From Neotabrizicola shimadae (lineage in GTDB: Bacteria; Pseudomonadota; Alphaproteobacteria; Rhodobacterales; Rhodobacteraceae), in NCBI RefSeq assembly GCF_019623905.1, contig NZ_CP069370.1, positions 620,001 to 684,000 of the forward strand: 64,000 nucleotides of DNA, given 5' to 3'. The notes beneath the pieces are model-generated. The model saw only the letters and a program-made list of their open reading frames with translations, made no database searches and had not been told where the DNA came from. A program made the position numbers and the translations under genes. Below, piece by piece: positions 8,333-18,332 of the stretch; position 1 is the stretch's first letter, and the number at the start of each line of letters is the position of its first letter.

Positions 8333-9298
8333 TCAGCGGACCGGGGTGCGGTATTCGATGCGGCGCACCGAGCCGGTCTTGGAGCGCATCAGGATGGTTT
8401 CCATCGTCACCCAGCCGGGTTCGCGTCGGATGCCCTTGACGAGCGAGCCGTTGGTGACGCCGGTGGCCGCGAAGATCACGTCGCCGCGCACCAGATCGTC
8501 GCGGGTATAGACGCGGTCGAAATTGGTGATGCCGGCCTTGCGGGCGCGGCCCTTCTCGTCTTCGTTGCGGAACAGGAGCTTGCCGAAGAACTGGCCGCCC
8601 ATGCATTTCAGCGCGGCGGCGGCCAGCACGCCCTCGGGCGCGCCGCCGGAGCCCATGTACATGTCGATGCCGGTCAGGTGCGGTTCGGCGCAGTGCATGA
8701 CACCGGCCACGTCGCCATCGGTGATGAGCCGGATCGCCGCGCCGGTGGAGCGGATTTCCTTGATCAGATCCTCGTGGCGGGGCCGTTCCAGCACGCAGAC
8801 GGTGATGTCTTCGGTCGAGACGCCCTTGGCGGCGGCGAGCGCCGAGACACGTTCGGACGGCGTCATGGTCATGGTGACGGTGCCGGTCTTGAAGCCGGGG
8901 CCGATGGCGAGCTTGTCCATGTAGACATCCGGGGCGTGCAGCATGGTGCCACGGGGCGCCATGGCGATGACGGTCATCGCGTTCGGCATGTCCTTGGCGG
9001 TCAGCGTCGTGCCTTCCAGCGGGTCGAGCGCGATGTCCACGGCCGGGCCGTTGCCGGTGCCGACCTGTTCGCCGATGTAGAGCATGGGCGCCTCGTCGCG
9101 CTCGCCTTCGCCGATCACCACGACGCCGGCGATGTCGAGCGCGTTCAACTGGTCGCGCATGGCGTTGACGGCGGCCTGGTCGGCGGCCTTTTCGTCGCCG
9201 TGGCCGATCAGGCCGGCTGAGGCAAGCGCCGCGGCTTCGGAGACCCGGGCAAGGCCAAGCGAGAGCATGCGGTCATGGAATTCGGCGACGTCGGCCAT
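8333..9298 (-). CDS. glpX: Class II fructose-1,6-bisphosphatase
   Basis: This 321-residue metal-dependent enzyme removes the 1-phosphate of fructose-1,6-bisphosphate in gluconeogenesis (in autotrophs the Calvin cycle). Metal and substrate motifs are intact: DEKAAD near residue 35, GEGERDEAP (63-71) and DIALDPLEGTT (88-98). Length is typical of GlpX. An AAGGA ribosome-binding site precedes the ATG. The 497-base gap to the upstream hom gene contains a hairpin array, so cotranscription with hom is uncertain. Confidence 0.96.
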   Translation of the reverse strand: MADVAEFHDRMLSLGLARVSEAAALASAGLIGHGDEKAADQAAVNAMRDQLNALDIAGVVVIGEGERDEAPMLYIGEQVGTGNGPAVDIALDPLEGTTLTAKDMPNAMTVIAMAPRGTMLHAPDVYMDKLAIGPGFKTGTVTMTMTPSERVSALAAAKGVSTEDITVCVLERPRHEDLIKEIRSTGAAIRLITDGDVAGVMHCAEPHLTGIDMYMGSGGAPEGVLAAAALKCMGGQFFGKLLFRNEDEKGRARKAGITNFDRVYTRDDLVRGDVIFAATGVTNGSLVKGIRREPGWVTMETILMRSKTGSVRRIEYRTPVR

Positions 9299-9527
9299 GG
9301 GCGGGGGTCCTTCGGGGGTGATGCTTCCGCCGCCTTAACGCGGGGTCATGACACCGGCAAGAATGGTCGCGCTAACGGTCGGAGAGATCGACGGAAATGC
9401 GGCGAGAGGGTGCATTTGCCAGGTGGGAGGGCAGGCATGGCAATGGTTGGAGGAAGCGGGTTTCGGCGCCGATCCAGTCTGGAAAGACCGAATGCGTCGT
9501 TATGGGGAGGATGACCCGCTTTGCCTT
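9299..9527. other. 5' part of the glpX-hom gap; no gene seen
   Basis: No credible coding frame. This stretch is the likely glpX promoter region if glpX is transcribed on its own. I could not pick a confident promoter. The other half of the gap is the hairpin array at 9528-9791. Confidence 0.5.
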
Positions 9528-9791
9528 CGCGCCGGGTCGGCCTCCGGTGGAGGCCGACCCGGCGCGTTGGCGAAATGCCGGCATTTCGCCAAGGGGCTTT
9601 CCGATATCCCTGCGGGCTGGGGCACGGGTTGCGGCTGCCCCGGCTGTCGCGCTTGCGCGACTGCCCTGCGGGGGGCAGTCGCGGCCCGTGCGGCCTTGCG
9701 CACGGGCGGGATTGCGTCAGCCGGTCGCGGCGCCCGAGGCGATGGCCTCGGGCTTGGTCGGGCCGGGAGGATGGGCAGGAACGCCCATCCT
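9528..9791. repeat. Array of six perfect-stem hairpins between glpX and hom
   Basis: Six inverted repeats follow each other: 9528-9566 (18-bp stem, 3-base loop); 9567-9592 (26-bp uninterrupted palindrome around GCCGGC); 9656-9683 (11-bp stem, 6-base loop); 9684-9707 (9-bp stem, 6-base loop); 9732-9753 (9-bp stem, 4-base loop); 9768-9791 (9-bp stem, 6-base loop). All stems are perfectly matched but unrelated in sequence, so this is not a tandem repeat. The last ends four bases from the hom stop codon. None has a T-run. Possible roles are transcription termination, mRNA stabilisation or processing between hom and glpX. Confidence 0.85.
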
Positions 9792-9795
9792 GCGG

Positions 9796-11085
9796 TCAGA
9801 CCTCTTCGATCCTGAGCGCCACGGGCGCACCGACCAGCACGCCGGTCGCGGCGAAGCGGGCGATGGCGTGGTCGAGGTCGTCGCGCGTGGCCTTGTGGGT
9901 GACGATCAGCACCGGGGCGTGCACGCCCTTGTGGCCATACTGGCGCATCTGGTCGATGGAGACGCCGGCCTCGCCCAGGCAGGTGGCGATCTTGGCGAGT
10001 GCGCCGGGCTTGTCCACCAGCGTCATGCGCAGATACCAGGGCGCGGGGGCCGAGGTGGCGGCGGCGACCGGCGTGGCGAGCGTGGCCGCGGGCTGGCCGA
10101 AACAGGGCAGGCGGAAACCGCGGGCGAGGTCGATCACATCGCCCATCACGGCGCTCGCGGTCGGGCCTTCGCCTGCACCGGGGCCGCGCAGCACGATCTG
10201 GCCGACCGAGTCACCTTCCAGAACCACCATGTTCGTGCCGCCCTGCAACTGGCCGAGCGGGCTGTCGGCGGGTACGAGGCAGGGGGTCATGCGCTGTTCG
10301 AGCCCCCGGCCCGTCATCTGCGCCACGCCCAGTAGCTTGATGCGGTAGCCCATGTCGGCGGCAAGATTGATGTCGTCGATCGACACCGACCCGATGCCTT
10401 CCAGTTCCACCGCGTCGAAAGAGACTTTGGTGCCGAAGGCGATGGCGGCAAGGAGCGAGAGTTTGTGGCCGGCGTCGATGCCGCCCACGTCGAGGTTGGG
10501 GTCGGCCTCGAGGTAGCCGAGCTGGCGGGCTTCCTCGAACACCGTCTCGTAGGGCAGGCCCGCGTTCTGCATCCGGGTGAGGATGTAGTTGCAGGTGCCG
10601 TTCATCACGCCCATGACCCGTTTCATGGCATTGCCGGCAAGGCCCTCGGTCAGGGCCTTGATGACGGGGATGCCGCCAGCGACGGCGGCCTCGAAGCGGA
10701 TGGTGCGGCCGGCCTGTTCGGCGGCGAGCGCAAGCGCCTGGCCGTGATGGGCGAGCAGCGCCTTGTTGGCGGTGACCACGTCCTTGCCGGCGGAAAGCGC
10801 GGCTTCGGTTGCATCTTTCGCCGCACCTTCGTGGCCGCCCATCACCTCGACAAACACATCGACATCGGGGCGGGTGGCCAGCGCCACGGGATCGTCCTCC
10901 CACGCATAGGCCGAGAGGTCCGCGCCGCGGTTCTTGCCCCGCGAGCGGGCCGAGACGGCGGTGATGGCGACGGGCCGGCCGGCACGGGCGGCGATGAGAT
11001 CGGCATGGGACTGCACGATCTTGACCACGCCGGTGCCGACGGTGCCGAGACCCGCAAGGCCAAGACGCAGGGGGGCGGCAGACAT
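9796..11085 (-). CDS. hom: Homoserine dehydrogenase
   Basis: This 429-residue NAD(P)-dependent enzyme reduces aspartate semialdehyde to homoserine, the branch point to threonine and methionine. The Rossmann motif GLGTVGTGVVK begins near residue 12. The catalytic domain includes GVMNGTCNYIL and GGIDAGHKLSLLAA, with the conserved Asp/Lys pair. A C-terminal ACT domain (LVDKPGALAKIATCLGEAGVSIDQM) implies feedback control, usually by threonine. GAGGTG precedes the ATG. Confidence 0.96.
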   Translation of the reverse strand: MSAAPLRLGLAGLGTVGTGVVKIVQSHADLIAARAGRPVAITAVSARSRGKNRGADLSAYAWEDDPVALATRPDVDVFVEVMGGHEGAAKDATEAALSAGKDVVTANKALLAHHGQALALAAEQAGRTIRFEAAVAGGIPVIKALTEGLAGNAMKRVMGVMNGTCNYILTRMQNAGLPYETVFEEARQLGYLEADPNLDVGGIDAGHKLSLLAAIAFGTKVSFDAVELEGIGSVSIDDINLAADMGYRIKLLGVAQMTGRGLEQRMTPCLVPADSPLGQLQGGTNMVVLEGDSVGQIVLRGPGAGEGPTASAVMGDVIDLARGFRLPCFGQPAATLATPVAAATSAPAPWYLRMTLVDKPGALAKIATCLGEAGVSIDQMRQYGHKGVHAPVLIVTHKATRDDLDHAIARFAATGVLVGAPVALRIEEV

Positions 11086-11168
11086 GGGAGCACCTCGTGG
11101 TTCACTGGTCGCGCCCTGTTAGCGCGGGTGCGGCGCTGGTGCAATGTGGGCGCGGCGACTGGCGGCGG

Positions 11169-11381
11169 CTACTGGCTTCGGATCGCGTCGGCGCGGGCCT
11201 GAAGCGCCTGGGCGCGGGCGGTGAGTTCCTCGCCCGTGTCGGGCGGGGCTTCGGGTGCGGGGGGGATGTCTTCCAATGGAACGAGGACGGGCGGCGGGCC
11301 GTCGTCGGGCGGGGGCGGGGGCAAGTCCTTCCACTCGCCACAGGCGGCGAGGGCGAGGCAGAGGGGAAGGACGCGGCGCAA
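11169..11381 (-). CDS. Small proline-rich lipoprotein, TTG start
   Basis: This 70-residue predicted lipoprotein has a short basic N-terminus, a hydrophobic stretch and a lipobox LALAAC with the acylated Cys at position 14. A proline-rich linker (PPPPPDDGPPP) follows and the C-terminus looks helical. I chose a TTG start because AGGAGGT lies five bases before it and the signal peptide then has normal length; an in-frame ATG 18 codons upstream gives an over-long leader. No family recognised. It is next to hom on the same strand. Confidence 0.65.
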   Translation of the reverse strand: MRRVLPLCLALAACGEWKDLPPPPPDDGPPPVLVPLEDIPPAPEAPPDTGEELTARAQALQARADAIRSQ

Positions 11382-11471
11382 CGGGGACCTCCTGCGGGTT
11401 GGGCGCAGGATGGACGAAAGCCGGGGGCAAGGCAAATGCGGCAGGGCAGGCCCTGCCCCCGGTCGTGGCGG

Positions 11472-12383
11472 TCAGTGCGCGGGGCGGATGAAGGTGCCGT
11501 TGCGCAGTTCGGTCAGGGCCTGGCGGATTTCGGCTTGCGTGTTCATCACGATGGGGCCGTGCCAGGCGACCGGCTCTTGCAACGGCGCGCCCGAGATCAG
11601 CAGGAACCGGATGCCGTCGGGGCCGGCCTGGACCGTGACCTCGTCGCCCGTGCCGAAGCGGACGAGCGTGCGGTTGCCCGAGAGGTCGCGGATGTTGACC
11701 TCTTCGCCGCGGACTTCCTTTTCCAGGAGCACGCCTTCGGGGCGGCTTGCGTCGCGGAAGGTGCCGTTGCCTTCGAAGATATAGGCGAAGGCGCGGCGGT
11801 AGGTGTCGACCTTGAAGGTCTTGCGGCGGCCGGGGGGGACGTAGATGTCGAGGTATTGCGGTTCGGCGGCGATGCCGTCGACCGGGCCGGTCTTGCCCCA
11901 GAACGACCCCACGATGACCTTGACGGTGGTGCCGTCGTCATCGGTGATCTCGGGGATATCCTTGCCCTTCACGTCCTGGTAGCGCGGCGCGGTCATCTTC
12001 AGCGACGAGGGCAGGTTGGCCCAGAGCTGGAAGCCGTGCATCTGGCCGCGGGCGTTGCCGAGGGGCATTTCCTGGTGGAGGATGCCGGAGCCGGCGGTCA
12101 TCCACTGGACATCACCGCCCTTCAGCGTGCCGCGGTTGCCAAGGCTGTCGCCGTGTTCCACGGAGCCGGCCAGCACATAGGTGATGGTCTCGATGCCGCG
12201 GTGGGGATGCCAGGGGAAGCCGCGGCGGTAATCGTCGGGGCGGTCGCCGCGGAAATCGTCGAACAGCAGGAACGGGTCGGTGAGTTCGGTGTCGCCGAAG
12301 CCGAAGGCGCGGTGCAGGTGGACGCCGGCGCCCTCGACATGGGGCTGGGCGCGGGATTCGGCGGCGACGGGGCGGATGGACAT
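11472..12383 (-). CDS. Pirin family protein (bicupin)
   Basis: This 303-residue protein has the pirin fold of two cupin domains. The N-terminal metal site is seen in HPHRGIETITYVLAG and the downstream HQEMP, which provide the His/His/His/Glu ligands of pirins. Members include quercetin 2,3-dioxygenases and regulators; the substrate cannot be assigned here. A GGAGG site precedes the ATG. It has no obvious functional link to its neighbours. Confidence 0.92.
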   Translation of the reverse strand: MSIRPVAAESRAQPHVEGAGVHLHRAFGFGDTELTDPFLLFDDFRGDRPDDYRRGFPWHPHRGIETITYVLAGSVEHGDSLGNRGTLKGGDVQWMTAGSGILHQEMPLGNARGQMHGFQLWANLPSSLKMTAPRYQDVKGKDIPEITDDDGTTVKVIVGSFWGKTGPVDGIAAEPQYLDIYVPPGRRKTFKVDTYRRAFAYIFEGNGTFRDASRPEGVLLEKEVRGEEVNIRDLSGNRTLVRFGTGDEVTVQAGPDGIRFLLISGAPLQEPVAWHGPIVMNTQAEIRQALTELRNGTFIRPAH

Positions 12384-12474
12384 GGGAACCTCCGGATGTT
12401 GCGGTTGACCGGAAGGTAGGGCCGCGCGGCCCGCCGCCCAAGTGCGGACTGGCGCACAGGGATTGTGCTGCCTG

Positions 12475-13032
12475 TCAGCAGGCCACGTCGGTCAGGCAGA
12501 TGCGGGTCAGGAAGCGCGGGCGGGTGACGATGAAGTTCTTGAACACCTGATCCTCGATGCCGACCTGGAAGCCGGGGGAGTAGGAGGTTTCGGTTTCCAG
12601 CAGGATCGCCGAGTCGCCGTCGGACATCAGGGGGATACGGTCGCGCACCGCCTGGAGGGTGGTGGTGGTGAGCGGCGTCATGGTGGCGCCGGGCGAGCGG
12701 GACCAGTAGACCTCGAACCGGTTGGTCTGGGGGTTCCAGTAGATGCTGGTGATGCGCATCTTCGTGGTCTGGTCGGTGTCCATCATGTACTGGAACACCT
12801 TGGCAAGGCCCGCGATTTCGGTGTTGGAGAGCGTGCCGCGTTCGCGCGAGATGTAGTCGGCGATGGTGTAGCTGGCCTTCTGCGCCAGGTTCACGGCGCG
12901 GAAGGCGTCCCAATAGACGTAGAGGCCCATGTAGGCCCAGATCATGAGGGGCAGAGCGATGACCGCCTCGGCGACGACGGAGCCGCGGTCTTCGGAGCGG
13001 AAGCGGCGGAGGGTCTGTATCAGCCAGCGCAT
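12475..13032 (-). CDS. TadE-like minor pilin or assembly protein
   Basis: This 185-residue protein has one N-terminal membrane helix preceded by the Tad-type motif RGSVVAEAVIALPLMIW. TadE proteins are prepilin-like parts of Flp/Tad pili. The ATG was preferred to a GTG one codon upstream because GAGG lies at better spacing. It follows the next gene by seven bases and forms a three-gene unit with it and the VWA protein. No TadA ATPase, secretin or Flp pilin gene is in the window. Confidence 0.75.
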   Translation of the reverse strand: MRWLIQTLRRFRSEDRGSVVAEAVIALPLMIWAYMGLYVYWDAFRAVNLAQKASYTIADYISRERGTLSNTEIAGLAKVFQYMMDTDQTTKMRITSIYWNPQTNRFEVYWSRSPGATMTPLTTTTLQAVRDRIPLMSDGDSAILLETETSYSPGFQVGIEDQVFKNFIVTRPRFLTRICLTDVAC

Positions 13033-13039
13033 CACACCC

Positions 13040-13576
13040 TCACTTCGGTTCGTTCACGAAGGCGGAGACGGCGATGAGGCCGTAGCCGCCCTGGCTGTCG
13101 AGCGGCAGGTCCGCGCCGAGGCCGGTGGTGGGGAACATGGCATCCTGCACCACGCAGACGCGGACCAGCATCATCTCGTTCTCGGCGCCGGGAACGAAGG
13201 TGACAACGGGCTCTACATCCTCTTCGCGGTCAGAACAGGCGGTGTTGGTGGCGGGCAGCGACCAGCTGGTCGCGTTGACCGGCGTCAGTTCGACCGAGGT
13301 CGAGGCGGCGCAGTCCTTGAAGATGATCGACTTGGCGCAGATGCGGTTCTTGATCGCGCGCGCACTTGGGTTGGGCACCTTGCCGAGGCGGAGATCGCGC
13401 ATCACCTGGTCGAGCGACTGTTCCAGAAGGATCTGGCGGGTCATCAACAGGCCGCTTTCGAAGGACGACATGAAGATCAGCATGAGCACCGGCACGGTCA
13501 GCACGAATTCGACCGAGGCGGTGGCCCGTTCCTCGCCGACAAAGCGTGACAGGACCCGTGTAAGGGCGCGTCTCAT
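13040..13576 (-). CDS. TadE/TadF-like minor pilin
   Basis: This 178-residue protein resembles its neighbour: a charged N-terminus, then ATASVEFVLTVPVLMLIFM as the pseudopilin-like membrane helix, then an extracytoplasmic domain with several cysteines. Its ATG overlaps the stop of the upstream VWA gene (ATGA), so the two are translationally coupled. A much longer open frame exists upstream but lies inside the VWA gene and is not real. Confidence 0.78.
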   Translation of the reverse strand: MRRALTRVLSRFVGEERATASVEFVLTVPVLMLIFMSSFESGLLMTRQILLEQSLDQVMRDLRLGKVPNPSARAIKNRICAKSIIFKDCAASTSVELTPVNATSWSLPATNTACSDREEDVEPVVTFVPGAENEMMLVRVCVVQDAMFPTTGLGADLPLDSQGGYGLIAVSAFVNEPK

Positions 13577-15255
13577 TGCATCAGCCTCAACTGGCTGATG
13601 TTGTTCGCAATGGCGCGGAAGGCTGTCTGAATCTGCATGCCCTGAGCATTGAAGTAGTGCGACGGCGAGGTGGCGCAGGAGGAAATCTGGGTCTGGCCGT
13701 TTGAAGGCGCCTCGAAGGCGATGCCATAGACGATGACGCCGTTGTTCTTCGCCAGTGTGCAGGACTGCTGGAGAAGAGAGTTCAGGCTGGTGACCGACTG
13801 ATACTGATGTTCGAAGTTTTCCATCCAGGTGTCGTAAATGTCTGTGCGCGTCGAGGATGTGGTGCCAAGCGCGCGGGCATAGAGCTGCCAGGCCACCCAG
13901 GTCACCCGCTGCGACGCCCAGACCTGTGCCCAAGTCTGCTGCACCCCGCTATTGAAGGGTGTCGAACGCCATCCAGCAGAAGTGTTTGTCGTCGTGCGGC
14001 AGGTTGACGAGGTGCAGAGATGCGGTACCCAGTATTCGTTGCTTCCGGCGGCTGTGGGCCGACCAGAGGTGTGGTGGATGGAGTAATAGCCGTCGGATGA
14101 CTTGTAGATTGGTGACAGGCCGCTCTTGTAGGCGTCATTCACTACGTCGTGGGCGACGTGTTCGCCGTCCGTCATGACGACGATTACCTTCATGGCCTCG
14201 TCGTCATCCCAGTCGAAAGGGCGACCCGCCATGGTGCCGGGAATCTTGCCTGCGGTGATGAACTCCTGGAACATCGGTCGGGCGTTCGGATCGAGGAGGG
14301 CGAGACCCCATTTCATTCCGAGCGCGATCGACGTGTTCCCGTCGTCGGTGAGCTGGCCGATGTAGTTCTGCAGGGTCGCAACATCGTTCTGGGGAAGCCG
14401 GACGATGTTCTTGGTCGAGACCGGGCAGAAGAAGGAGGACGCGGCGCCCGATGACACCGAGACGTAATTGTTGTTCGACTGCGAAGACGAGTTGGCGGTG
14501 TCTGCGTAGGTCACATAGGAAATTGGGTCCGTGCGCGAGATGCCCGTGGAGGCGAACGAACTTGCCGGAAGCTCAAGGCAGTTCGAATTCGCCGTACCAT
14601 GCGGATACTGGGCGTTGTACTTTGCGATCAGATCGGGGCCGATGTTCACCTGAGCATTGAACGGGACGATCGAGATTGACACGCGGTTCTCTGAGTCGTT
14701 CGCGCGGACTGTCGATACGAATTCCTTTGCGGCCGTGATCAGGGCAGCGATCTTGCTTCCGCCACTCGACATCGGGTCTCCCATTGACCCCGAGACGTCG
14801 AGCACCAGCACGATCTCGACGTTGTTGATGCGCTGTTCGGCGACAGAGACGGCCTTGGCCTGAAAATCCTCGATCCCGAGCATTCCAAGGAACATCGGCT
14901 CGGCATCTGCCTTGGCCTGCGCCTTCACATTGCGGAAGTTCATGCCCTCGGTCACGGTGACCTTGGTCAGGTAGGGCGTAAGGCCGGCCTTATCGAAATA
15001 GTCGCGCACCACGGTTTCGGGGTCGAGATCCTGGGTCATCGAGGCGGCGGCGAGGGTGGAGCGGTCGAGCGTGCTTTGCAGGTTCGTGCGGCGCTGTTCG
15101 TAGCGCATCGCGTCCACCGCGATGCCGCCCATCATGATCATCAGCAGGAACAGCAGGATGGTGAAATAGACGAGCGCACCTTCCTCGTCCCGGCGGAACC
15201 GGGCGAGGGCAGTCGAGAGGCGGTCGATTGACAGACCGAAACCACGAAGATGCAT
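13573..15255 (-). CDS. TadG-like protein with a von Willebrand factor A domain
   Basis: This 560-residue protein begins with a short cytoplasmic part and the Tad-type helix (ALVYFTILLFLLMIMMGGIAVD) near residues 27-48. A VWA domain follows, with MIDAS motif DVSGS (153-157) and a later MTDGEH. Such proteins are anchored in the envelope with Tad systems. The start is set at MHLRGFGL, with GGAG upstream; the frame stays open for 98 codons further but those residues look non-coding. The VWA part is visibly less GC-rich than neighbouring genes and rich in Ser, Thr and Asn. Confidence 0.82.
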   Translation of the reverse strand: MHLRGFGLSIDRLSTALARFRRDEEGALVYFTILLFLLMIMMGGIAVDAMRYEQRRTNLQSTLDRSTLAAASMTQDLDPETVVRDYFDKAGLTPYLTKVTVTEGMNFRNVKAQAKADAEPMFLGMLGIEDFQAKAVSVAEQRINNVEIVLVLDVSGSMGDPMSSGGSKIAALITAAKEFVSTVRANDSENRVSISIVPFNAQVNIGPDLIAKYNAQYPHGTANSNCLELPASSFASTGISRTDPISYVTYADTANSSSQSNNNYVSVSSGAASSFFCPVSTKNIVRLPQNDVATLQNYIGQLTDDGNTSIALGMKWGLALLDPNARPMFQEFITAGKIPGTMAGRPFDWDDDEAMKVIVVMTDGEHVAHDVVNDAYKSGLSPIYKSSDGYYSIHHTSGRPTAAGSNEYWVPHLCTSSTCRTTTNTSAGWRSTPFNSGVQQTWAQVWASQRVTWVAWQLYARALGTTSSTRTDIYDTWMENFEHQYQSVTSLNSLLQQSCTLAKNNGVIVYGIAFEAPSNGQTQISSCATSPSHYFNAQGMQIQTAFRAIANNISQLRLMQ

Positions 15256-15611
15256 GTCACACTCCAAGCCACGCAGCGCACCGGAAACCATGTGCCTGCG
15301 GTCGGACTTCTCCACAGGCCAGATGCCTTCACCCTTGAGCCAGAATTGCGGCGAAATCTTGGGCTTTGCGTGGAATGCCATTGTCATGCGAACGATCATT
15401 GTGCGGCGGTGCCGACTGTTCGTGCTGACGGGACAGAGCGGCCCCGGTGGACGGTTCGAGGGAGGCGACCAGACGAAAAGACGGTGTCGCCGGTCGGAAC
15501 GATTCGTTTCCGCCTGCGCATTGTGCAATTCGACCGGTGTCCCTGTCATGTTTTGCGGCTAGGGTCGCGGGCGGGGCGCGGCTGCGCCCGTGCCGGACAG
15601 GGAGGAATGGC
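15256..15611. other. Divergent promoter region of the Tad unit and gdh; nothing specific seen
   Basis: About 355 bases separate the divergent VWA and dehydrogenase genes. Both promoters should be here. I found no convincing -35/-10 pair, strong dyad or small gene. The region is less GC-rich on the Tad side. Confidence 0.5.
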
Positions 15612-17042
<1,431 letters not shown>

Positions 17043-17174
17043 CGCGAAGGCGCGCAGGCTGCCCGCGATTGCGGCGGCCTGCGCGGTGACGGGGCGTCTC
17101 ACGCGGGGTTTCGTTGACAAGCGGGCGGAAGGCTGATTCATCCGGGGCAGAGCAGTCCAAGATGCGGGGCAGTC

Positions 17175-17591
17175 ATGACCTCCACCCTATCCGGCGCGTT
17201 TCGCGCCAGTTTCAAGGCAATCGTCATCGCCTTTGCCCTGGCCGTGATGGCCGGGGCGGTGGGCTATTTCATGGCCGGGGGCAACGCGCTTCTGGCCGTG
17301 GTATTTGCGGGCCTGGGCCTGGCGCTTCTGGTTGTGCTGTTCGGCCTGGTGGCGTTGCAGATCGAGAACACCGAGCTGCTGGCGCGGATCGCCGATGCGC
17401 TGGAGGCGCAGGGCGGGCGGCCGGCGCGGATGGTGGAACTGGCCGAGGCGCCGGTGGAGCCTGCGCCGCGGATGCGCAGCGTGGCGAAGGCGGAAGAGCC
17501 GGCGCTGCGTGCGCCGGCCGCGCCGCGCAAGCCGCAGGGGCCGCAGGGCCGGGTGGAGCCGGTGGTGACCATGCGGCGCAGCGCCGGCTGA
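17175..17591 (+). CDS. Small two-helix membrane protein of unknown function
   Basis: This 138-residue protein has two adjacent membrane segments (about residues 14-33 and 38-62). A short helical stretch (ENTELLARIADALEAQ) follows, then a Pro/Ala/Arg-rich cytoplasmic tail. No conserved domain recognised. It ends one base before the convergent CDF transporter gene. The coding call rests on frame length, codon bias and the clear membrane pattern. Confidence 0.65.
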   Translation: MTSTLSGAFRASFKAIVIAFALAVMAGAVGYFMAGGNALLAVVFAGLGLALLVVLFGLVALQIENTELLARIADALEAQGGRPARMVELAEAPVEPAPRMRSVAKAEEPALRAPAAPRKPQGPQGRVEPVVTMRRSAG

Positions 17592-17592
17592 G

Positions 17593-18234
17593 TCAGGCGT
17601 GGCGGTGATGCGCCTGGGATGAGGCAGGCTGGCGCATCTCGGCCAGGCTGCGGCGCAGGATCTGGGTGGCCGAGGTGAGGAACAGCCCCGACATCATTAG
17701 CGCGACCACGAGGTCGGGCCAGGCGGTGCCGGTCAGGGCCACGGCGCCGGCGGCGGCCATGACGGCGACGTTGCCGATGGCGTCGTTGCGCGAGCAGAGC
17801 CAGACCGAACGGACATTGGCGTCGCCTTCACGGTAGCGCATCAGCAGGAGCACCGAGCCGAGGTTGGTGGCGAGTGCCATAACGCCGATCACCCCCATGA
17901 CCTCGGCCTGGGGCAGGCCCGGCCCGGCGAGGTGCCAGAGCGTCGTGCCGAAGACCCAGAGCCCCATGGCCAGAAGCGAGAGGCCCTTCAGCAGGGCCAC
18001 GCGCGCCCGCGCTGCCAGCGGCCAGCCGATGACGGCGAGGCTGAGGCCGTAGGTCACGGCATCGGCGAGGAAGTCCAGCGCATCGGCCTTCAGCGCCTGC
18101 GAGCCGGCCAGTGCACCGCCGGCGAGTTCCACGGTGAACAGGGCGGCATTGGCGGCGATGACGATCCAGAGCACGCGGCGGTAGGCGGGATCGGTGCCGT
18201 CGAAACTGTGCGAATGGCCGCATTGGGCGGACAT
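17593..18234 (-). CDS. Cation diffusion facilitator (CDF) metal exporter, short form
   Basis: This 213-residue protein has six predicted membrane helices. Metal-site acidic residues Asp54 and Asp58 (DFLAD) lie in helix 2 and Asp151 in helix 5 (RNDAIGN). The usual cytoplasmic C-terminal domain is missing, so it is a short CDF protein. Cys/His-rich ends (CGHSHS at 5-10 and HHRH at the C-terminus) could bind metal. It diverges from a ZntR-like regulator and its promoter carries the operator dyad. Zn, Cd, Co or Pb efflux is plausible; the metal is not determined. AAGGAG precedes the ATG. Confidence 0.88.
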   Translation of the reverse strand: MSAQCGHSHSFDGTDPAYRRVLWIVIAANAALFTVELAGGALAGSQALKADALDFLADAVTYGLSLAVIGWPLAARARVALLKGLSLLAMGLWVFGTTLWHLAGPGLPQAEVMGVIGVMALATNLGSVLLLMRYREGDANVRSVWLCSRNDAIGNVAVMAAAGAVALTGTAWPDLVVALMMSGLFLTSATQILRRSLAEMRQPASSQAHHRHA

Positions 18235-18283
18235 GGCGTTCTCCTTCTTGTCCTTGCGACTCGGGCTTGTCCTTATGATTCGG

Positions 18284-18314
18284 GGCGTAGCATCTACAGT
18301 CGCTGTAGAGGCAA
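18284..18314 (-). promoter_or_regulatory. MerR-type promoter with operator CTACAG-TCG-CTGTAG
   Basis: A perfect dyad CTACAGTCGCTGTAG (18294-18308) fills the spacer between TTGCCT and TACGCC, which are 19 bases apart. The over-long spacer with a central dyad is the signature of promoters activated by MerR-family metal sensors through DNA twisting. The half-site resembles those of ZntR, CadR and PbrR. It faces the CDF gene. Confidence 0.8.
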
Positions 18315-18332
18315 GCGGACTCCGGAGGCGGC

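Noticed and set aside
9528-9791. CRISPR array
   Set aside because: The hairpins differ in sequence and spacing; there is no repeated unit and no cas gene.
9348-9815. Possible small genes in the glpX-hom gap
   Set aside because: The frames consist of the hairpin arms, lack domains and have no consistent ribosome-binding site.
12475-15255. Complete Tad pilus locus
   Set aside because: Only TadE/G-type proteins are present; no ATPase, secretin, prepilin peptidase or Flp pilin.
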